Of a DNA stretch of 64,000 nt, positions 20,121-31,843 are shown piece by piece. The DNA lies in the NCBI RefSeq assembly GCF_033807575.1, contig NW_026907806.1, positions 310,001-374,000 of the forward strand, given 5' to 3'. Source of the stretch: Cydia pomonella. Lineage: Eukaryota; Arthropoda; Insecta; Lepidoptera; Tortricidae. Made by a program: the position numbers and the translations under genes. Numbering within the stretch: position 1 is the first letter of the stretch; each line of letters starts with the position of its first letter. A model generated the notes under the pieces. The model searched no databases and had not been told where the DNA came from. It saw only the letters and a list, made by a program, of their open reading frames with translations.

Positions 20121-22576
20121 TTTTAAAGTGGAATGAAGTAAAAATCTTGAGCAATTAACAACGTCTTTAACTTCTAAATTACAGAATTAAATTCTTAGAA
20201 TCGTAATTGTTCTTTTGCGAATTCTGATACAATTACTAATTGGAAGATTAATCACCGGGATCCTTCAAGAACTCAAAAATGTCAATTATTGAGATCAAAG
20301 AATCGCTTCTGACGTGAAATCCTTGGAAAGAATATTGATTAGGGGGAAAGGGTTACGAGGAATGATCGTTTTATTATTGTTTCTTTGAAGATTTAGGAAG
20401 AGAATATATTTTTTGGAAGAGAATAGTTGTGTTGGTTTTTCTTAGTCTTATTTTACGGCTAATACAGGCTATTATGTTCAGCGGCAGATTTATGATTTAT
20501 CAATTTGATAAAAAAAAACTAAGACAGATAAACCTAAACTAAGAATAACATTGTAATTGGAGACTTGTAATTGGCTTACAGTTTTAGCTGTAAGTTTTCC
20601 CAAGAAATAAAATAAAATAAATAAAAATTTCCTAAATGCTGAATTTTGTGTACGCACTCCTCAAAATGTTCCGCATATTCTGAATATAATACAAAATTTA
20701 CGCCTTGTGGTACTAAGTCAAAAATCTTTGGTACGATACGCCTGAACCAGCATGCATGATGCTCAGCTGGCTAGCAATCCATTGCTACTAATCAATTCGC
20801 AACCTCAGGCCAATTCGAGCGTAGAGTCAAAGTATTTAGTTGGAGTACAATTTTGTACCTTGTCACAGTGACAATGATAGGTGACAATCGATATGATACT
20901 CGCTTCACGATTCGTCAAGTTAAGGAAATTACTGGAAATTCCATTCGAATATATTATTGTCATATTTCCCTTTCTAGCGTCACATATTTCTATTCCAAAT
21001 AATGTTCCTTCAATTCCAATAAAATCGTCATGATACAAGATATAGATTTAGGTCAAGTAGTTAAGGCTATAGGGGTTTCCAATCTTCAGGTATTATTGTA
21101 GCATGTAGAAACGGTCTAGTGATACCTATATGCAATATAATCGTAAGTTTAGGTTTATCGGCTTACCAATGCGGTTATTTCAAGACTCCGATATGGCAGT
21201 GTAATCTGGGGTAAATCTGTCGATAGAGAATACGTACTCACTAGACCAAAAGCGAGAGGAATGCAAAATACCGGAGAAAGCTTTATTAAATTTAAGGAAA
21301 ATTTAAACGTTAGTCACAGATTTTTCCTTTTATAATCATCACATTGATAACAGCCCCAATTTCTCTCTGTTTACCCGTGTTATACGACATCGGACTGACA
21401 TTTCCTTTAAATCTTTCTCAACCCCCTGAAGTTGTGAATTAAACCATTAATCAATTTGTATTTACCTTAGACAGCCTTATTTATATTCGTAAATGAGGTC
21501 TGTTGAGAGTGGCACACGACCAAGTGCAGGTGGGAACTTGAATTAACTCACAAGATAGAAAAATATTTGAGTCTTCGGTCATTTGACAACATTTTCGCGA
21601 AGTAAATTATGTGATCTTTAAAACTACTTTTAAAATTACTTTGGGACTTTGGTAACTGGTAAAAGTATTTTGGAAAAGGACTGATTTAAATGTGTTAATA
21701 TGATCCGATACCTATCAGGTGCAGGATTAAGTGTGAGCGTGATGCATTGGGAGAATAAAATTGGAGTTATTAAAAAATATATGCACTTTCTGAAAAGTCT
21801 TGCTGGAAAGTAAAATCGGACTTGAATATATCAACTTAATGATCGGGAAAGAAATGAGTTATTGTTTCATCCGTTAATGTAAAATTTAAGATACCTAATT
21901 ATACATAAAAAAATGCGTAAAAATCCTTAAACAAACCTAAACTATTTTTAATTAGACATAGTCTCCCAAATATTTACGTCACTTTCATTTTTGAACTAAT
22001 TTAATTGCAGTATTTCGTTAAATCTTTGAAGATTCTAATTAAGAAAACATTTATAATAGAAATTTAATTAAGTTTGTAACAATGTAGAAAAATGAATATC
22101 CCTTTTAATGGATAGAAAAGATTATTAAACCGAAAATATATATGAAAACAAATGATAACCGTATAACGTGCCGTATCTACCAAATAAATAGATGGCTAAT
22201 ACACATTTCAAGATAAAATTACAATTAAGCGATAGAATAAAACAATTTAACGACAATACTCAGACAAAGGAAGATTAAGTGAAAACAAAAAAGGCAAAAT
22301 GGCGGAAACCCATCAGACATTTTAAAGGATTTAAGCCATTTCTGAATTAAAGGGTGTCCTTTAATGAATCAGCTAAAACTCGAATGAAAACAAGATTAAT
22401 GATCGCAAATATAATAATTGGAAAATAGAAACTTCTCGATTAAGTAATTAAGAAGTTGACAAACAACGTTGGTTCCTATTTACAGTATCTACAACTTTGC
22501 AGATGCTTTATTCTAATTAACTTTCTACATTTGTCATTTATAATATAACCTCTTTATTCCTTTATAAATATTACAG
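20121..22576. other. AT-rich, no gene; retroelement tail at 20550-20635
   Basis: TGTAATTGGCTTACAGTTTTAGCTGTAAG followed by (AAATA)n at 20566-20635 looks like a LINE 3' tail. No other repeat matched and no convincing exon over 2.4 kb. Confidence 0.45.
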
Positions 22577-22836
22577 TATCATTTCTTCAACTCGGTAAAC
22601 GAACTGATGGAGGACCGAAAGAGAGGTGGTCAGAAGATATAGTTAGAGCTGCTGGAAAGGACTGGGTTACAAAGGCAATGAATAGAGATTCTTGGAAGGA
22701 TATGGAGGAGGCCTTTACTCGTAGAGAGGTCCTTGAAACAATACTGCAACTCATATCTGATAAACTCAACATGAAAATTAATTACAAACAGATCACTTAC
22801 ACAAATGACATCAACCACGCAATTTCATTTTCGTAA
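22577..22836 (+). pseudogene. LINE reverse-transcriptase ORF, C-terminal remnant
   Basis: The frame through 22591 reads LGKRTDGGPKERWSEDIVRA and continues AAGKDWVTKAMNRDSWKDME with EAF before a TAA at 22834. The order G-R-P-x-x-R-W-x-D-D/E-I, then W, then R-D-x-W-x-x-x-x-E-A-F is the hallmark C-terminus of RTE-like LINE proteins; the usual GRP has become GGP. All catalytic domains are absent, so it is a truncated retrocopy. A TTACAG just before the frame resembles a splice acceptor, but the family resemblance is to a mobile element. Confidence 0.75.
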
Positions 22837-23161
22837 AAGACAGGTCAATTAATATCATACTAATCGACATACACTCGGAGACAATTGAAAGGGGTCTCTT
22901 TGTTAAAATTGGCATAGGAGGTGACTCGTTTTTAATTGTTTTCGAGTATAGTACAGATCTTGGAACAAATTGCAATTCAAACTGCAGACGACCGAGGATT
23001 TCCAATTTGCATGTCGTCAAAAAAAATATAGACTACCTCGAGTAGATTCCGCATTACAAACACATACTTACAGCATATAGGGAATGCTTTAAAAATTTAG
23101 CAAATATATTTGATACTTCGTTGATTTGTGTTATTTTTGCGAGCTGTTCTGATCCTAAGAA
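22837..23161. other. No recognisable feature
   Basis: Unassigned. Confidence 0.4.
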
Positions 23162-23279
23162 AAGGGTCGGTAACGCACATGAAACACCTCTGGAGTTGCA
23201 GGCGTTCATAGGCTAAGGTGACTACTTACAATCAGGCGGGCCATATGGTTATTTGCCACGACGTGGTATATAAAAAAGT
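23162..23279 (+). mobile_element. Retroelement C copy
   Basis: GGGTCGGTAACGCACATGAA ... CTCTGGAGTTGCAGGCGTTC ... ACGACGTGGTATATAAAAAA. 5'-truncated. Confidence 0.8.
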
Positions 23280-23483
23280 ATCCTAAATTTTCTGTACATT
23301 TTACGTACTGTACACGTTACTTATAGGAATAGGCATACTTTTTTACATATTTTTTTAAGAAACTCTTTTATATCTTATATAACATTTAAGCGTATCGGGC
23401 CGAACTACTTATATAATAATTTAATTTTAATTTTCTATTCTGAATCAAGGCCTTTCGATCTTATTTAAAAAAACAATATTACT

Positions 23484-23755
23484 TTGCTCATCCTCCAAAT
23501 AATGACGTGCTAGTCGATCAGTGCTAACCCGTTCTATTTACATGCATATTTTTTGCATGCAAATCATGTCACCGTCCCACCGCGAAACTAAATATAGCAA
23601 ACCGTCACCAAAGTATAAAACAGACATCATCAGGAGATGCTGGAAATGTTGACGGTCTGGCGTCCGGTAACGGAATGAGCTGTCCTGACTGGTCACCCAT
23701 ATTTTGACTGGTTAGCACTGATTGACTAGCACATCATTATTTCACGAATGAGCAA
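23484..23755. mobile_element. 272-bp MITE (TTGCTCAT...ATGAGCAA)
   Basis: Left arm ATAATGACGTGCTAGTCGAT with CAGTGCTAAC; right arm GTTAGCACTGATTGACTAGC with ACATCATTAT. Terminal TTGCTCA pairs with TGAGCAA. No coding frame. Confidence 0.8.
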
Positions 23756-24420
23756 TGTATTTTTGTTTCAATATACACAAAGTTAAGCCTGATTTTATTA
23801 ATTCTTTCGATCTTAATAGAACCTGACGTGGACAATTTAAATAAAATTACCCGAGTGTGCCATTGCGGAATAACTCTTTTTACTTATACCCTCCTGACAA
23901 CCGGGTTTCTAAATTTGCCAGCTAAAATTTAACTTTGTCAAGTTGACAAAGAGTCAAAAGTTAATTGGGGCCTATTTATGTACCACATGTAGAACGCGAG
24001 CAAGACTCAGGACAGGTTTTTTCTTCTTGCAAAAAATACCGGTATTATAACGTTCTTTGGTTTATTATTTCATTTCAATGGGACAATCTAATAACCTTAT
24101 GTTATCTATCTACACGAGTCCTACGTAAAGAGCATAAAATAATTAAAAATATTGGGTTATTTCGGTTTTTTTAAACCGGTGCCGAGCCCTGGACGCGAAT
24201 CGTCAGGAGAATACTCCATCTAGAAGGCGACATCTCTGAAAAAAAGCCAAAGTCAAACAGGGAATGAAAACATGGTGGCAGTGACAGTGCGACAAAAGGA
24301 TATCGAGATATTAATCGCGTCTGTGGCGCAAGGCAGGCGCTGACGACTTTTACACTTGATTACAATGAAAGCAGGGACTCCAGTATACATATTTTAATGT
24401 ACAGAAAAAAGTCGAATGTA
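23756..24420. other. No gene; small palindrome
   Basis: CTTTGTCAAGTTGACAAAG at 23933-23951 is a perfect palindrome around a single base. Otherwise unassigned. Confidence 0.45.
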
Positions 24421-24734
24421 CAAAAACCGGCCAGATGCAAGTCGGACTCGCGCAGGAAGGGTTCCGTACCATTATCTATAAAAACGGTCACCCATCCAAG
24501 TATTTACCCCGCCTGACGTTGCTTAACTTCGGTGATTGGAAAGAAATATTTATTTTATTCTGTTTTTAGTATTTGTTGTTATAGCGGCAACAGAAATACA
24601 TCATCTGTGCAAATGTCAACTGTCTAGCTATCACGGTTCATGAGTTACAGCCTGGTGACAGACGGACGGACGGACAGCGGAGTCTCAGTAATAGGGTCGA
24701 GACGTTGTCCCTTTGGGTACGGAACCCTAAAAAG
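24421..24734 (+). mobile_element. Repeat D copy carrying a 5S-like module
   Basis: Begins AAAAACCGGCCAGATGCAAG and ends TACGGAACCCTAAAAAG. It has the GACGGACGGACGGACAG stretch. Unlike the copy at 26258, it retains a segment of about 55 bp matching 5S rRNA in antisense, inserted after AAAACGG. Confidence 0.85.
24485..24540 (-). pseudogene. 5S rRNA-like fragment inside repeat D
   Basis: On the minus strand the segment reads CACCGAAGTTAAGCAACGTC, then AGGCGGGG, then ATACTTGGATGGGTGACCG. This matches the middle of eukaryotic 5S rRNA from just before box A (GTTAAGCAACGTC) through box C (TTGGATGGGTGACCG), which is the pol III internal control region. Both 5S ends are absent, so it is not a functional rRNA gene. 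The similarity is from memory of 5S sequence. Confidence 0.8.
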
Positions 24735-24780
24735 TCTAAAATAAAGAACCTTGATCCCGATTTTAAATAAATAAATAAAT

Positions 24781-25012
24781 TTTATAGGACATTGTTACAC
24801 AAATGACTAAGTACGGTAAGCTCAATAAGGCTTGTGTTGTGGGTACTTAGACAACGATATAAATATTTATAAACACATGGAAAACATCCATGACTCAGGA
24901 ACAAATATCCATGCTTATCACATGAATAAATGCCCTTACCAGGATTTGAGCCCGGGACCATCGGCTTCACAGGCAGGGCACCCACTAAGCCAGGCAGGTC
25001 GTCAAATTGGTA
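24781..25012 (-). mobile_element. SINE-B copy, near full length
   Basis: Complement of the head at 25012-24940 (CCAGGATTTGAGCCCGGGAC covers box B) and 3' end at 24781 (TTATAGGACATTGTTACACA). Open frames across it are incidental. Confidence 0.9.
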
Positions 25013-26257
25013 AAAAAAAAATATATGGCAGATCTAAAAACTTTCAGAATTTTTAGACCACAGTATAAAAGAACAAACAACGCCGGGTGTTGACAGGTGC
25101 GTTCATATTGTCTTTTCCGGTCAAGCGTAAGTTGGTGAAATGAAAATGATGGCATGAAAAAGAAAAAGCAAGGGAATTTTGTACAGTCTAGGTGTTTAGT
25201 AAAGTCGACATTTTCTTAATTACGTATTAACAATTTAGTATTAAGTTTTGCAAAAAATGTTTGGTTAAAAACGCTTGAACCTTAATGAATAAAAACAATG
25301 ATATAATAAATATAATAATAAGTACACTCGACAGTACTTATTAGGTATTTATTACTTGTTTAGTTACTAGAAACATTACTTTGTTTTACTATTGATATAT
25401 ATGTACAATTAAAATTAAACCACTTGAAACCATAGGTACTTCTAATAAAAAAAGGCATCAAAAGACCTTACAAGATGTTCGAGAAATTTGTGCGAATATC
25501 ATTTTCAAATCCCCAAAAATATTTAGCGAGAAATTAACGAGGAGCCATTCACAAACACAAAAAACACACACACATTACAGTGAACAATACACAAGGCATA
25601 GCCTGTATCGAGGGGATCAAGATCATAACGAATTACCAAGTTCGTGCGGCTATTAATTAAGGGGCTGTCAACACCCAATGTCCTTGAAATTGATGTTACT
25701 TAAACAGTTTTTTAAGAAAGACTATTTGTTTTAGTCAAGTAAGAAAAATATATGTTCATATTAATTATATTTCAAAGACCGTGGTTGTACTCGATACATG
25801 ATTGAACGAAATCGGCTCAATAGAAAATAATTGCAAAGATTGGTCTTAAAATCACAAATTAACGGTTTTATGTCTTTTTTGTTTTGACTTATGGGTCTGC
25901 AATTAAAATCACAATTTCAAAACATTTATATCTAAACCGCTATTGAGTAAATTATTACACTAATAATCCACTTTTTTAATTTAAATATTTTTCTTATTAT
26001 TCCCTTGCCCAGGCCCAGTAACATGCGACAGTGCTATCTCATTTACTCCGATACAAATAGACAGTGTGCGCGCTTTAGGTATTGACAGCCTCTTAAGTAA
26101 CAAGTTCTATTCTAGAATGAATGTCTATATTTAAAGTACATGGATATTTACACGCTTAAAAAAAAGGAGCTACTAATAAAAATTACAACCTCGAATGCTC
26201 TTCAATGACTATTGGGCCTTTTCAATGGGCTAAGCACGTGGGTCCGTGTCCTAAATA
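25013..26257. other. AT-rich, no gene
   Basis: No repeat matched, no exon-like frame. A short (AC)n patch occurs near 25565. Confidence 0.45.
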
Positions 26258-26591
26258 TAAAAAACCGGCCAAGTGCGAGTCAGACTCGCGTACGAAGGGT
26301 TCCGTACCATTATTTATAAAAACGGCAAAAGAAAATATGTTTGTTGTATGGGAGCCCCCATTAAATATTTATTTTATTCTGTTTTTATTATTTGTTGTTA
26401 TAGCGGCAACAGAAATACATCATCTGTGAAAATTTCAACTGTTTAGCTATCACGGTTCATGAGATACAGCCTAGTGACAGACGGACGGACGGACGGACAG
26501 CCGGACGGACTGATGGACTGACGGACGGACGGACAGCGAAATCTCAGTAATAGGGTCCCGTCTGACCCTTTGGGTACGGATCCCTAAAAAG
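26258..26591 (+). mobile_element. Repeat D copy without 5S module
   Basis: AAAAAACCGGCCAAGTGCGA ... GGGTACGGATCCCTAAAAAG. The phrase AAAACGGCAAAAGAAAATATG shows the junction where the 5S-like module is missing. (GGAC)n at 26480-26535. Confidence 0.9.
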
Positions 26592-26869
26592 AAAGGGTTA
26601 GTTCTAGCGAGAAAGGTTCCGTACCTATCCAGTGACAAAAATAATTAGCCATTGAGTAATTTAAAAAATAAATTTAAGTAAGATTTCGAATAAATTTAAA
26701 TACTAATAAAATATATGTGGGGCACCCGGTTGGAAAACGTTCGTCTTGGCGTCCCAGATAGCGCTGGAAGTTTACTTTTATCATAAATTTTAAGTTTATT
26801 TATAGTCTATTTTTATTAACTTGTCTATAAAATTGTATAAAATAGATTATAATATAAAGAAAAGCTCTG
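26592..26869. other. No recognisable feature
   Basis: AT-rich spacer. Confidence 0.4.
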
Positions 26870-26974
26870 TAAGAACCGATTTTTCAATCCCCAGTCACAC
26901 CGATACGATCAACAATAATTCTCATGTGTCATTCTTAAAACAAAGTTAAATGGTTATTGAAAAATCGGTCCTTA
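26870..26974. mobile_element. 105-bp MITE (TAAGAACCGATTTTTCAAT)
   Basis: Terminal inverted repeats TAAGAACCGATTTTTCAAT and ATTGAAAAATCGGTCCTTA, 19 bp with two mismatches. Confidence 0.8.
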
Positions 26975-27599
26975 GTCTTGCAAATTTTTGGTAAACAAGA
27001 TTTGTGATTTTTCTGTTGACGTGAGGGACCCTAAAAAGGTAATACGCGCCCTAATCAGTTCCAGGAAAGGACGTGAACCCTAAACCTTTACGCTGGAAAA
27101 GAGCCAGGATATTCAATTATCTAGATTTGAGGTGATCTGTTTGTGTACCTGGATATATCTTTCAACATTTTGCGGGTCCTTTTATGTTCTTTCTAACATG
27201 TCTTTATAATAAATATCACTCTTTTAAATGTTTAGTATTTTCAAGAAATATAAGTAAAATTGATAGGTAATGTATTTGTTTGAATAGTAAAATGTTGTTT
27301 TTTAGTTAAAAGGGGAATGAAGCATAAGGACTCTTCTGTGATGGAAAGCCACAAATATTGTTAGGTGCCTTGGTTTCAGCCAGCAGAGTTTTCGAAAAAT
27401 CGTAGTGCTTTTTAAGACCATATTACGGTTGCCAAAAAAGAATACTTATAATTATAGCAATCTTTTGGCCTTTCTCTAGTAAAGTTTCATCGATTGGAAA
27501 CCTGATTAAAGAACTTTAATTCAAAATATTTATGTGCATAAATAAGAGTACAATCAATCAGGTGGTATATAAAGTTTTAATGTCATTACTTATTTTACC
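26975..27599. other. No recognisable feature
   Basis: Unassigned AT-rich sequence. Confidence 0.4.
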
Positions 27600-27930
27600 A
27601 TAATACACATTTTACCACTTTGGAAGCGTCTCTCGCGCAAACTATTCAATTAAGTAAAAACTTATATAAGAAACCTCAATATCATATTTGAAGACCTATC
27701 CTAAAAATTTTTTGAGTTTCAGTTCTAAGTATGGGGAATCCCCAATTTTTTTTTTTCTATTTTTGTGTGAAAATCTTAATGCGGTTCACAGAATACATCT
27801 ATTTACCAAGTTTAAACAGTATAGTTCTTATAGTTTCGGAAAAAGTGGCTGTTACATACGGACGGACAGACAGACAGACATGACGAATCCATAAGGGTTC
27901 CGTTTTTTGCCATTTGGCTACGGAACCCTA
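27600..27930 (+). repeat. Dispersed repeat R (GGTTCCG...CGGAACC end)
   Basis: Ends with ACGGACGGACAGACAGACAG, then AAGGGTTCCGTTTTTTGCCA and GCTACGGAACCCTAA, so AGGGTTCCGT and ACGGAACCCT form a terminal hairpin. Related in style to repeat D. Confidence 0.6.
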
Positions 27931-28959
27931 ACTAGCAAAATTCATCTTACGTTATATATGAACGGTGCCCAATACGCCGCGTAACAAAATAAACAATTTT
28001 CTTACCACAAACCCTTCTATTTGTCTCTGATCTCCTGGGGGATGAAATAACACCCCTTCCTTGAGTAATGAAGTTACCAGAATATAGCAATATAACTAGT
28101 AAATGAAACGGGAATGCGATAATAAAACAACTGCAGGAAAATGAGCATTTCTCGCTCTGAGTCTTAAAACGAATTTATTTTCCTGGGATCCTGCAAAATG
28201 CATCGTTTAATTTAATATAAGTGGAGACATTTATTTTTATTTAAGAAGTGCAGTAGCCATAGAAATATCAGAGCGTAAACTAATAATTCACACGGGTTTA
28301 TTTATATTTTAGGTTATACTTAATTAAAGATCTTTTATGTAATTTCTTCTCACAATAAGCTCTTTCAATCCTATTCGGAAAAAATCGTGTCCCAAAATTT
28401 TTATTTCCATTCCGTTACTATTTTCGTAGACTTTGTACGATGGTCAACTAAAACGTTTGGATATTTTGGGATATTTCTTTCTACTATTAGTATCGAAAGA
28501 GCGCGTCAAGGGGGTGATTTTTTTTAATTCCATTGAATTGCCAATCTGTTATGTGGTTTTAAGTTTTAACACAAAAACAATTATATATTATTATAACCTA
28601 GATTAATAGCTTTTAAATTTTATTTTATTTCAGAACTTGCTATATAGTTATCACACAAAAAAGCATTGTCTTACATTTATAACCATGAATTTTAAATTTA
28701 TATTATTTTTGACACGATGTTAATATCGTTCAGGCTAAAAGTCAGTTAAGGTCAGAAGAAAAGGTCACAGTTTATGAGCCCCAGATGATAGCCCGTAAAC
28801 ACGAGATGAGATAAAATTAATCACAATTAAGATTTTATTCAAATTGCCATTTATTTATATGGATCACATTTATACGTTTATTTAGAAGTTTGAAACTATA
28901 TCACAACGATACAAAAGTGAAAAGATAAATAGATAACAAATAATTTATAGTGACGTAGT
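27931..28959. other. No gene
   Basis: AT-rich with no repeat that I can match. Confidence 0.45.
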
Positions 28960-29325
28960 CGGTAGTGACGGGTCCATATTTGGTAGCATAAAAGTTTGTC
29001 ATATCTTTGATACTCATAACAACTTGTGTCATAATCATCATTGCGCATACAAATGAAAAGTCATATTATATTGTGTCATACATTTTTAGCCATAATATTT
29101 GATGACATACATAGCAGTTGTCATATATTTTTTGTGCATACCTAACGAACCTCACTTAAAATTTTATGCGAATTAAATGTATGACTATAAAAATTATGAC
29201 ATTAACTCATTTATGACAAAAACCTATGCTCAGGAATAATTCAGATTAAAGATTTTTATGACTTACAATGTTCTGCATAAAGTGTTATGACGATTAAAAA
29301 TATGACAAAGGTTGTTATGCGACCA
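28960..29325 (+). repeat. TCATAA/TATGAC-studded repeat
   Basis: About 365 bp in which short words GTCATA, GCATA, TATGAC and TTATGCG recur at irregular 15-40-bp intervals in both orientations (for example GTTTGTCATATC, TTGTGTCATAATC, TTATGACATTAAC, TTTATGACTTAC, GTTGTTATGCGACC). It is not a simple tandem repeat. A SINE-B fragment follows directly. Confidence 0.6.
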
Positions 29326-29445
29326 GAGGGAGTCCCGGTAGTGCCTACGAAACAGGAGGTCCCTGGTTCGTATCTTGGTAAGAACATTCATTTGTGTGTT
29401 CATCAATATTTGTTCCTGAGTTATGGATGTTTTCTATGTATAACT
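29326..29445 (+). mobile_element. SINE-B fragment, head decayed
   Basis: AGTGCCTACGAAACAGGAGG and CCTGGTTCGTATCTTGGTAAG (degenerate box B) followed by GTTCCTGAGTTATGGATGTT. Confidence 0.7.
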
Positions 29446-30444
29446 AAATATAACATTAAAGTCATTTTTCTTCCTTCTTTTAGCCTCAGAAATACGTGGT
29501 TAAAGTCCTTCGGGTTGCTCGTGATACACCGTGTTATTATTTTTTATATTATTTTATTATTGTTGTTTATATTATTATTTTCGTCCAGTACTCACAACTG
29601 TCAAGTGGGGTAGCATGGGGCAGGAGGGATAACATCAGATAAAGCTAATATTTCCCAATTATATGAACGTGGCTGCCAGCGGTGTACTTTTCACAATTTT
29701 TGAATCAGGATTTACCAATCTTAAGGTCATCTGTCATACAACTGTCAGTAGAAAAAGGCAAAATCAAATTTTCTATGGGGATAACCTTTCGCGTCTACAT
29801 TTTTTAAATTTGCCGCTTTTTTCTACTGATGGAAATAGCCTGACAGACTATAGCTAGATTAGTTCATAGTCAAAAAATATTGTCCATAATTACCCCATTA
29901 ACCCCCCAGTTAACCTAATTGACGGAATCTATACAAAAACATTACTTATTGAACCTATATAGTATATACGTAAAAAAGATATGTATTATTAAAATCCTAG
30001 TTTACTACCGGTTACAAATTCTGTCGAAATAACAAAAATTTTAGACCGTTAAAATAAAAAAGAGCTCAATATTCATACGGTTTTATTTTTCGACATATGT
30101 ATATCTTTTGTGAGATTGGACATATGTCGGTGTCTTTGTTTGCGAAGCAGAGTCTTTGTCTCATCGCTCATCGAATAAACCGGTTTATTTAGGTTATAAT
30201 TAAGTTCTTAAAACGTTCGCGTTCGTATGAAAGTTCGGAGTATAGCCGAAATAAACCGGTATTTACCGCTATTTTTAAAACCGTTATACACATGGTCGTC
30301 TAGTGCCTAGTACTCATTATACAAGCTTCATTCGAGCTTACTAATGGACGAGGTAGATTTGTGTACGATAGATATTCATTTATTTAAATTTAAAATAACA
30401 GCCTATAGAGTCAAATCAAGATAAATAGGTCACGATTTAGATAG
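29446..30444. other. No gene called
   Basis: Small open frames at 29663-29857 have no domain. The region 30080-30290 has a short repeat AAACCGGTTTATT / AATAAACCGGTATT. Unassigned. Confidence 0.4.
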
Positions 30445-30523
30445 CCCAGATGGTGCTAGTGTTATTTTAAACGTCAAACTTCTACCAGATTATGACGTTT
30501 ACATGACACTTGTACCGTCTGGG
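30445..30523. mobile_element. 79-bp mini-MITE
   Basis: CCCAGATGGTGCTAGTGTTA at the left and GACACTTGTACCGTCTGGG at the right are imperfect inverted repeats, as are inner AAACGTCA / TGACGTTTA. Confidence 0.65.
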
Positions 30524-30659
30524 ATATCAAAATTGCTGCCAACTTATCTTAGTCTCACTTTATCAAAGCTGTAATTACCTTATGCATCTTACTCCCTTCT
30601 AATGAGCCAAACCATTTGATGTCGTATGTACCTATTTTTACAAGCTTTTATTTATTTAG

Positions 30660-30985
30660 TTTCACCTGTCCTGTTGTCTGTCGGTCTGTAATCAAATCTT
30701 GCAAGTTAAATTTGATCCACTTCCCGGTTTCCGATTGAGCTGAAATTTTGCATGCATATGTAAGTCGGGTGACAATTCAATATTATGGTATCGTCAGCGT
30801 CAAATACTTTGTAGCAACCAAAGTAGCCAAATAGTTCGGTACACCATACTAAATATATAGTGTACCGAACTATTTGGCCACTTTGACTGGTTCAAAGTAT
30901 TTGACACTGTCTGTACCATCGAGCTGATCTGATGATGGAGACAGGAGGTGGTCATAGGAACTCTGTGATAAAACAACGCAACGTA
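30660..30985 (+). repeat. Dispersed repeat Y, split by a palindrome
   Basis: Contains CCGATTGAGCTGAAATTTTG, CATGCATATGTAAGTCGGGT, then (after the insertion) TACCATCGAGCTGATCTGAT and GATGGAGACAGGAGGTGGTC. An uninterrupted minus-strand copy lies at 57950-58125. This is probably the 3' end of a LINE. Confidence 0.75.
30791..30912. mobile_element. 122-bp palindromic MITE nested in repeat Y
   Basis: The left arm GTCAAATACTTTG ... GCCAAATAGTTCGGTACAC pairs with the right arm GTGTACCGAACTATTTGGCC ... CAAAGTATTTGAC around a loop of about 13 nt. Target GTA is duplicated (30788-30790 and 30913-30915); the copy at 58020 shows the unbroken site. Confidence 0.85.
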
Positions 30986-31101
30986 ATTGTGTTTTTAGAA
31001 TTAACTCAATGAGTATTAGTCGCTTGTCTAAAAAAAATACAGTCAGCGATAAAAGCTTGTAACAAAAATTATATTTAGCCAAAAACTTATTTATGCGATC
31101 A
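30986..31101. other. Spacer with a TACAGTCAGCGATAAAAG end
   Basis: 31039-31056 carries a terminus like that of the TACAGTC elements, but no partner arm is found. Confidence 0.4.
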
Positions 31102-31292
31102 GTACCCCTAGTGTAAATTTAATTGACATCATAACGTGACGAACGCGTTTGCGTTAAGTGTCATTTTGTATAGGATTTTGAGTTTCCAAAACGTCCCGCT
31201 TGGCGCGCTCTTTCTAAATCACATACAAAATGAGACTAAACGCAAACGCGTACGTCACGTTTCGAAATCGGATTTATTTACACTAGGGGTAC
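31102..31292 (+). mobile_element. 191-bp MITE family Z, copy 1
   Basis: Ends GTACCCCTAGTGTAAAT / ATTTACACTAGGGGTAC with inner arms ACGAACGCGTTTGCGTTAAG / CTAAACGCAAACGCGTACGT. The centre reads ACGTCCCGCTTGGCGCGCTC. Measured GTAC to GTAC it is 191 bp, as are the other three copies. Confidence 0.9.
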
Positions 31293-31703
31293 AGAACCAG
31301 AAAAGTGTTAAGTTACACTAAGCAAAATCGAATCGAGCCCCAATCCGCATAGCAAAGACCACAGCATATATCTCGATATTAAAGCCTTTTTGCAACTGAC
31401 ATCGATTAATTACAATTATACGAGTAAGTAAATTGAAATTAACTCTTTTGTGTATTTGACAGTCATAGAAATTACCAAACAAGATGAAACTACAGTTAAT
31501 TCACTTGATTAATGAAATCGCTTTGAGACTTTGTTAGATTTAATTAATTTACGTGTATCGTAAGTCAGGACAGGGTTTGGAACGATAATTATCGATAATA
31601 ATTAATAACCAACGCGATAGTTATAGTTTAATGAATATGGATTTGATAAAAACTAGGCTTTGAGTGAAATAATATACACACATATATACACAAATATATA
31701 CAC
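31293..31703. other. No recognisable feature
   Basis: AT-rich; (ACATATAT)n-like patch at 31670-31700. Confidence 0.4.
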
Positions 31704-31843
31704 TTTAAGGATGACTCACGTTAGAACGGCCTGGGTTCGGGCCGCAGCATCTGACACTTCGTTTACTGTAGAAAGCATCCCCTGATAATCGGTCACCTGT
31801 CATAGAAAATGACCCGGACCATCTTACGTGAGTAATCCTTTAA
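31704..31843. mobile_element. 140-bp MITE (GGATGACTCACGTTAGAACG)
   Basis: Left arm TTTAAGGATGACTCACGTTA with GGCCTGGGTTCGGG; right arm GACCCGGACCATCTTACGTG with AGTAATCCTTTAA. Confidence 0.8.

Noticed and set aside
24485..24540. Functional 5S rRNA gene
   Set aside because: Only the central part is present, inside repeat D; both ends of 5S rRNA are missing.
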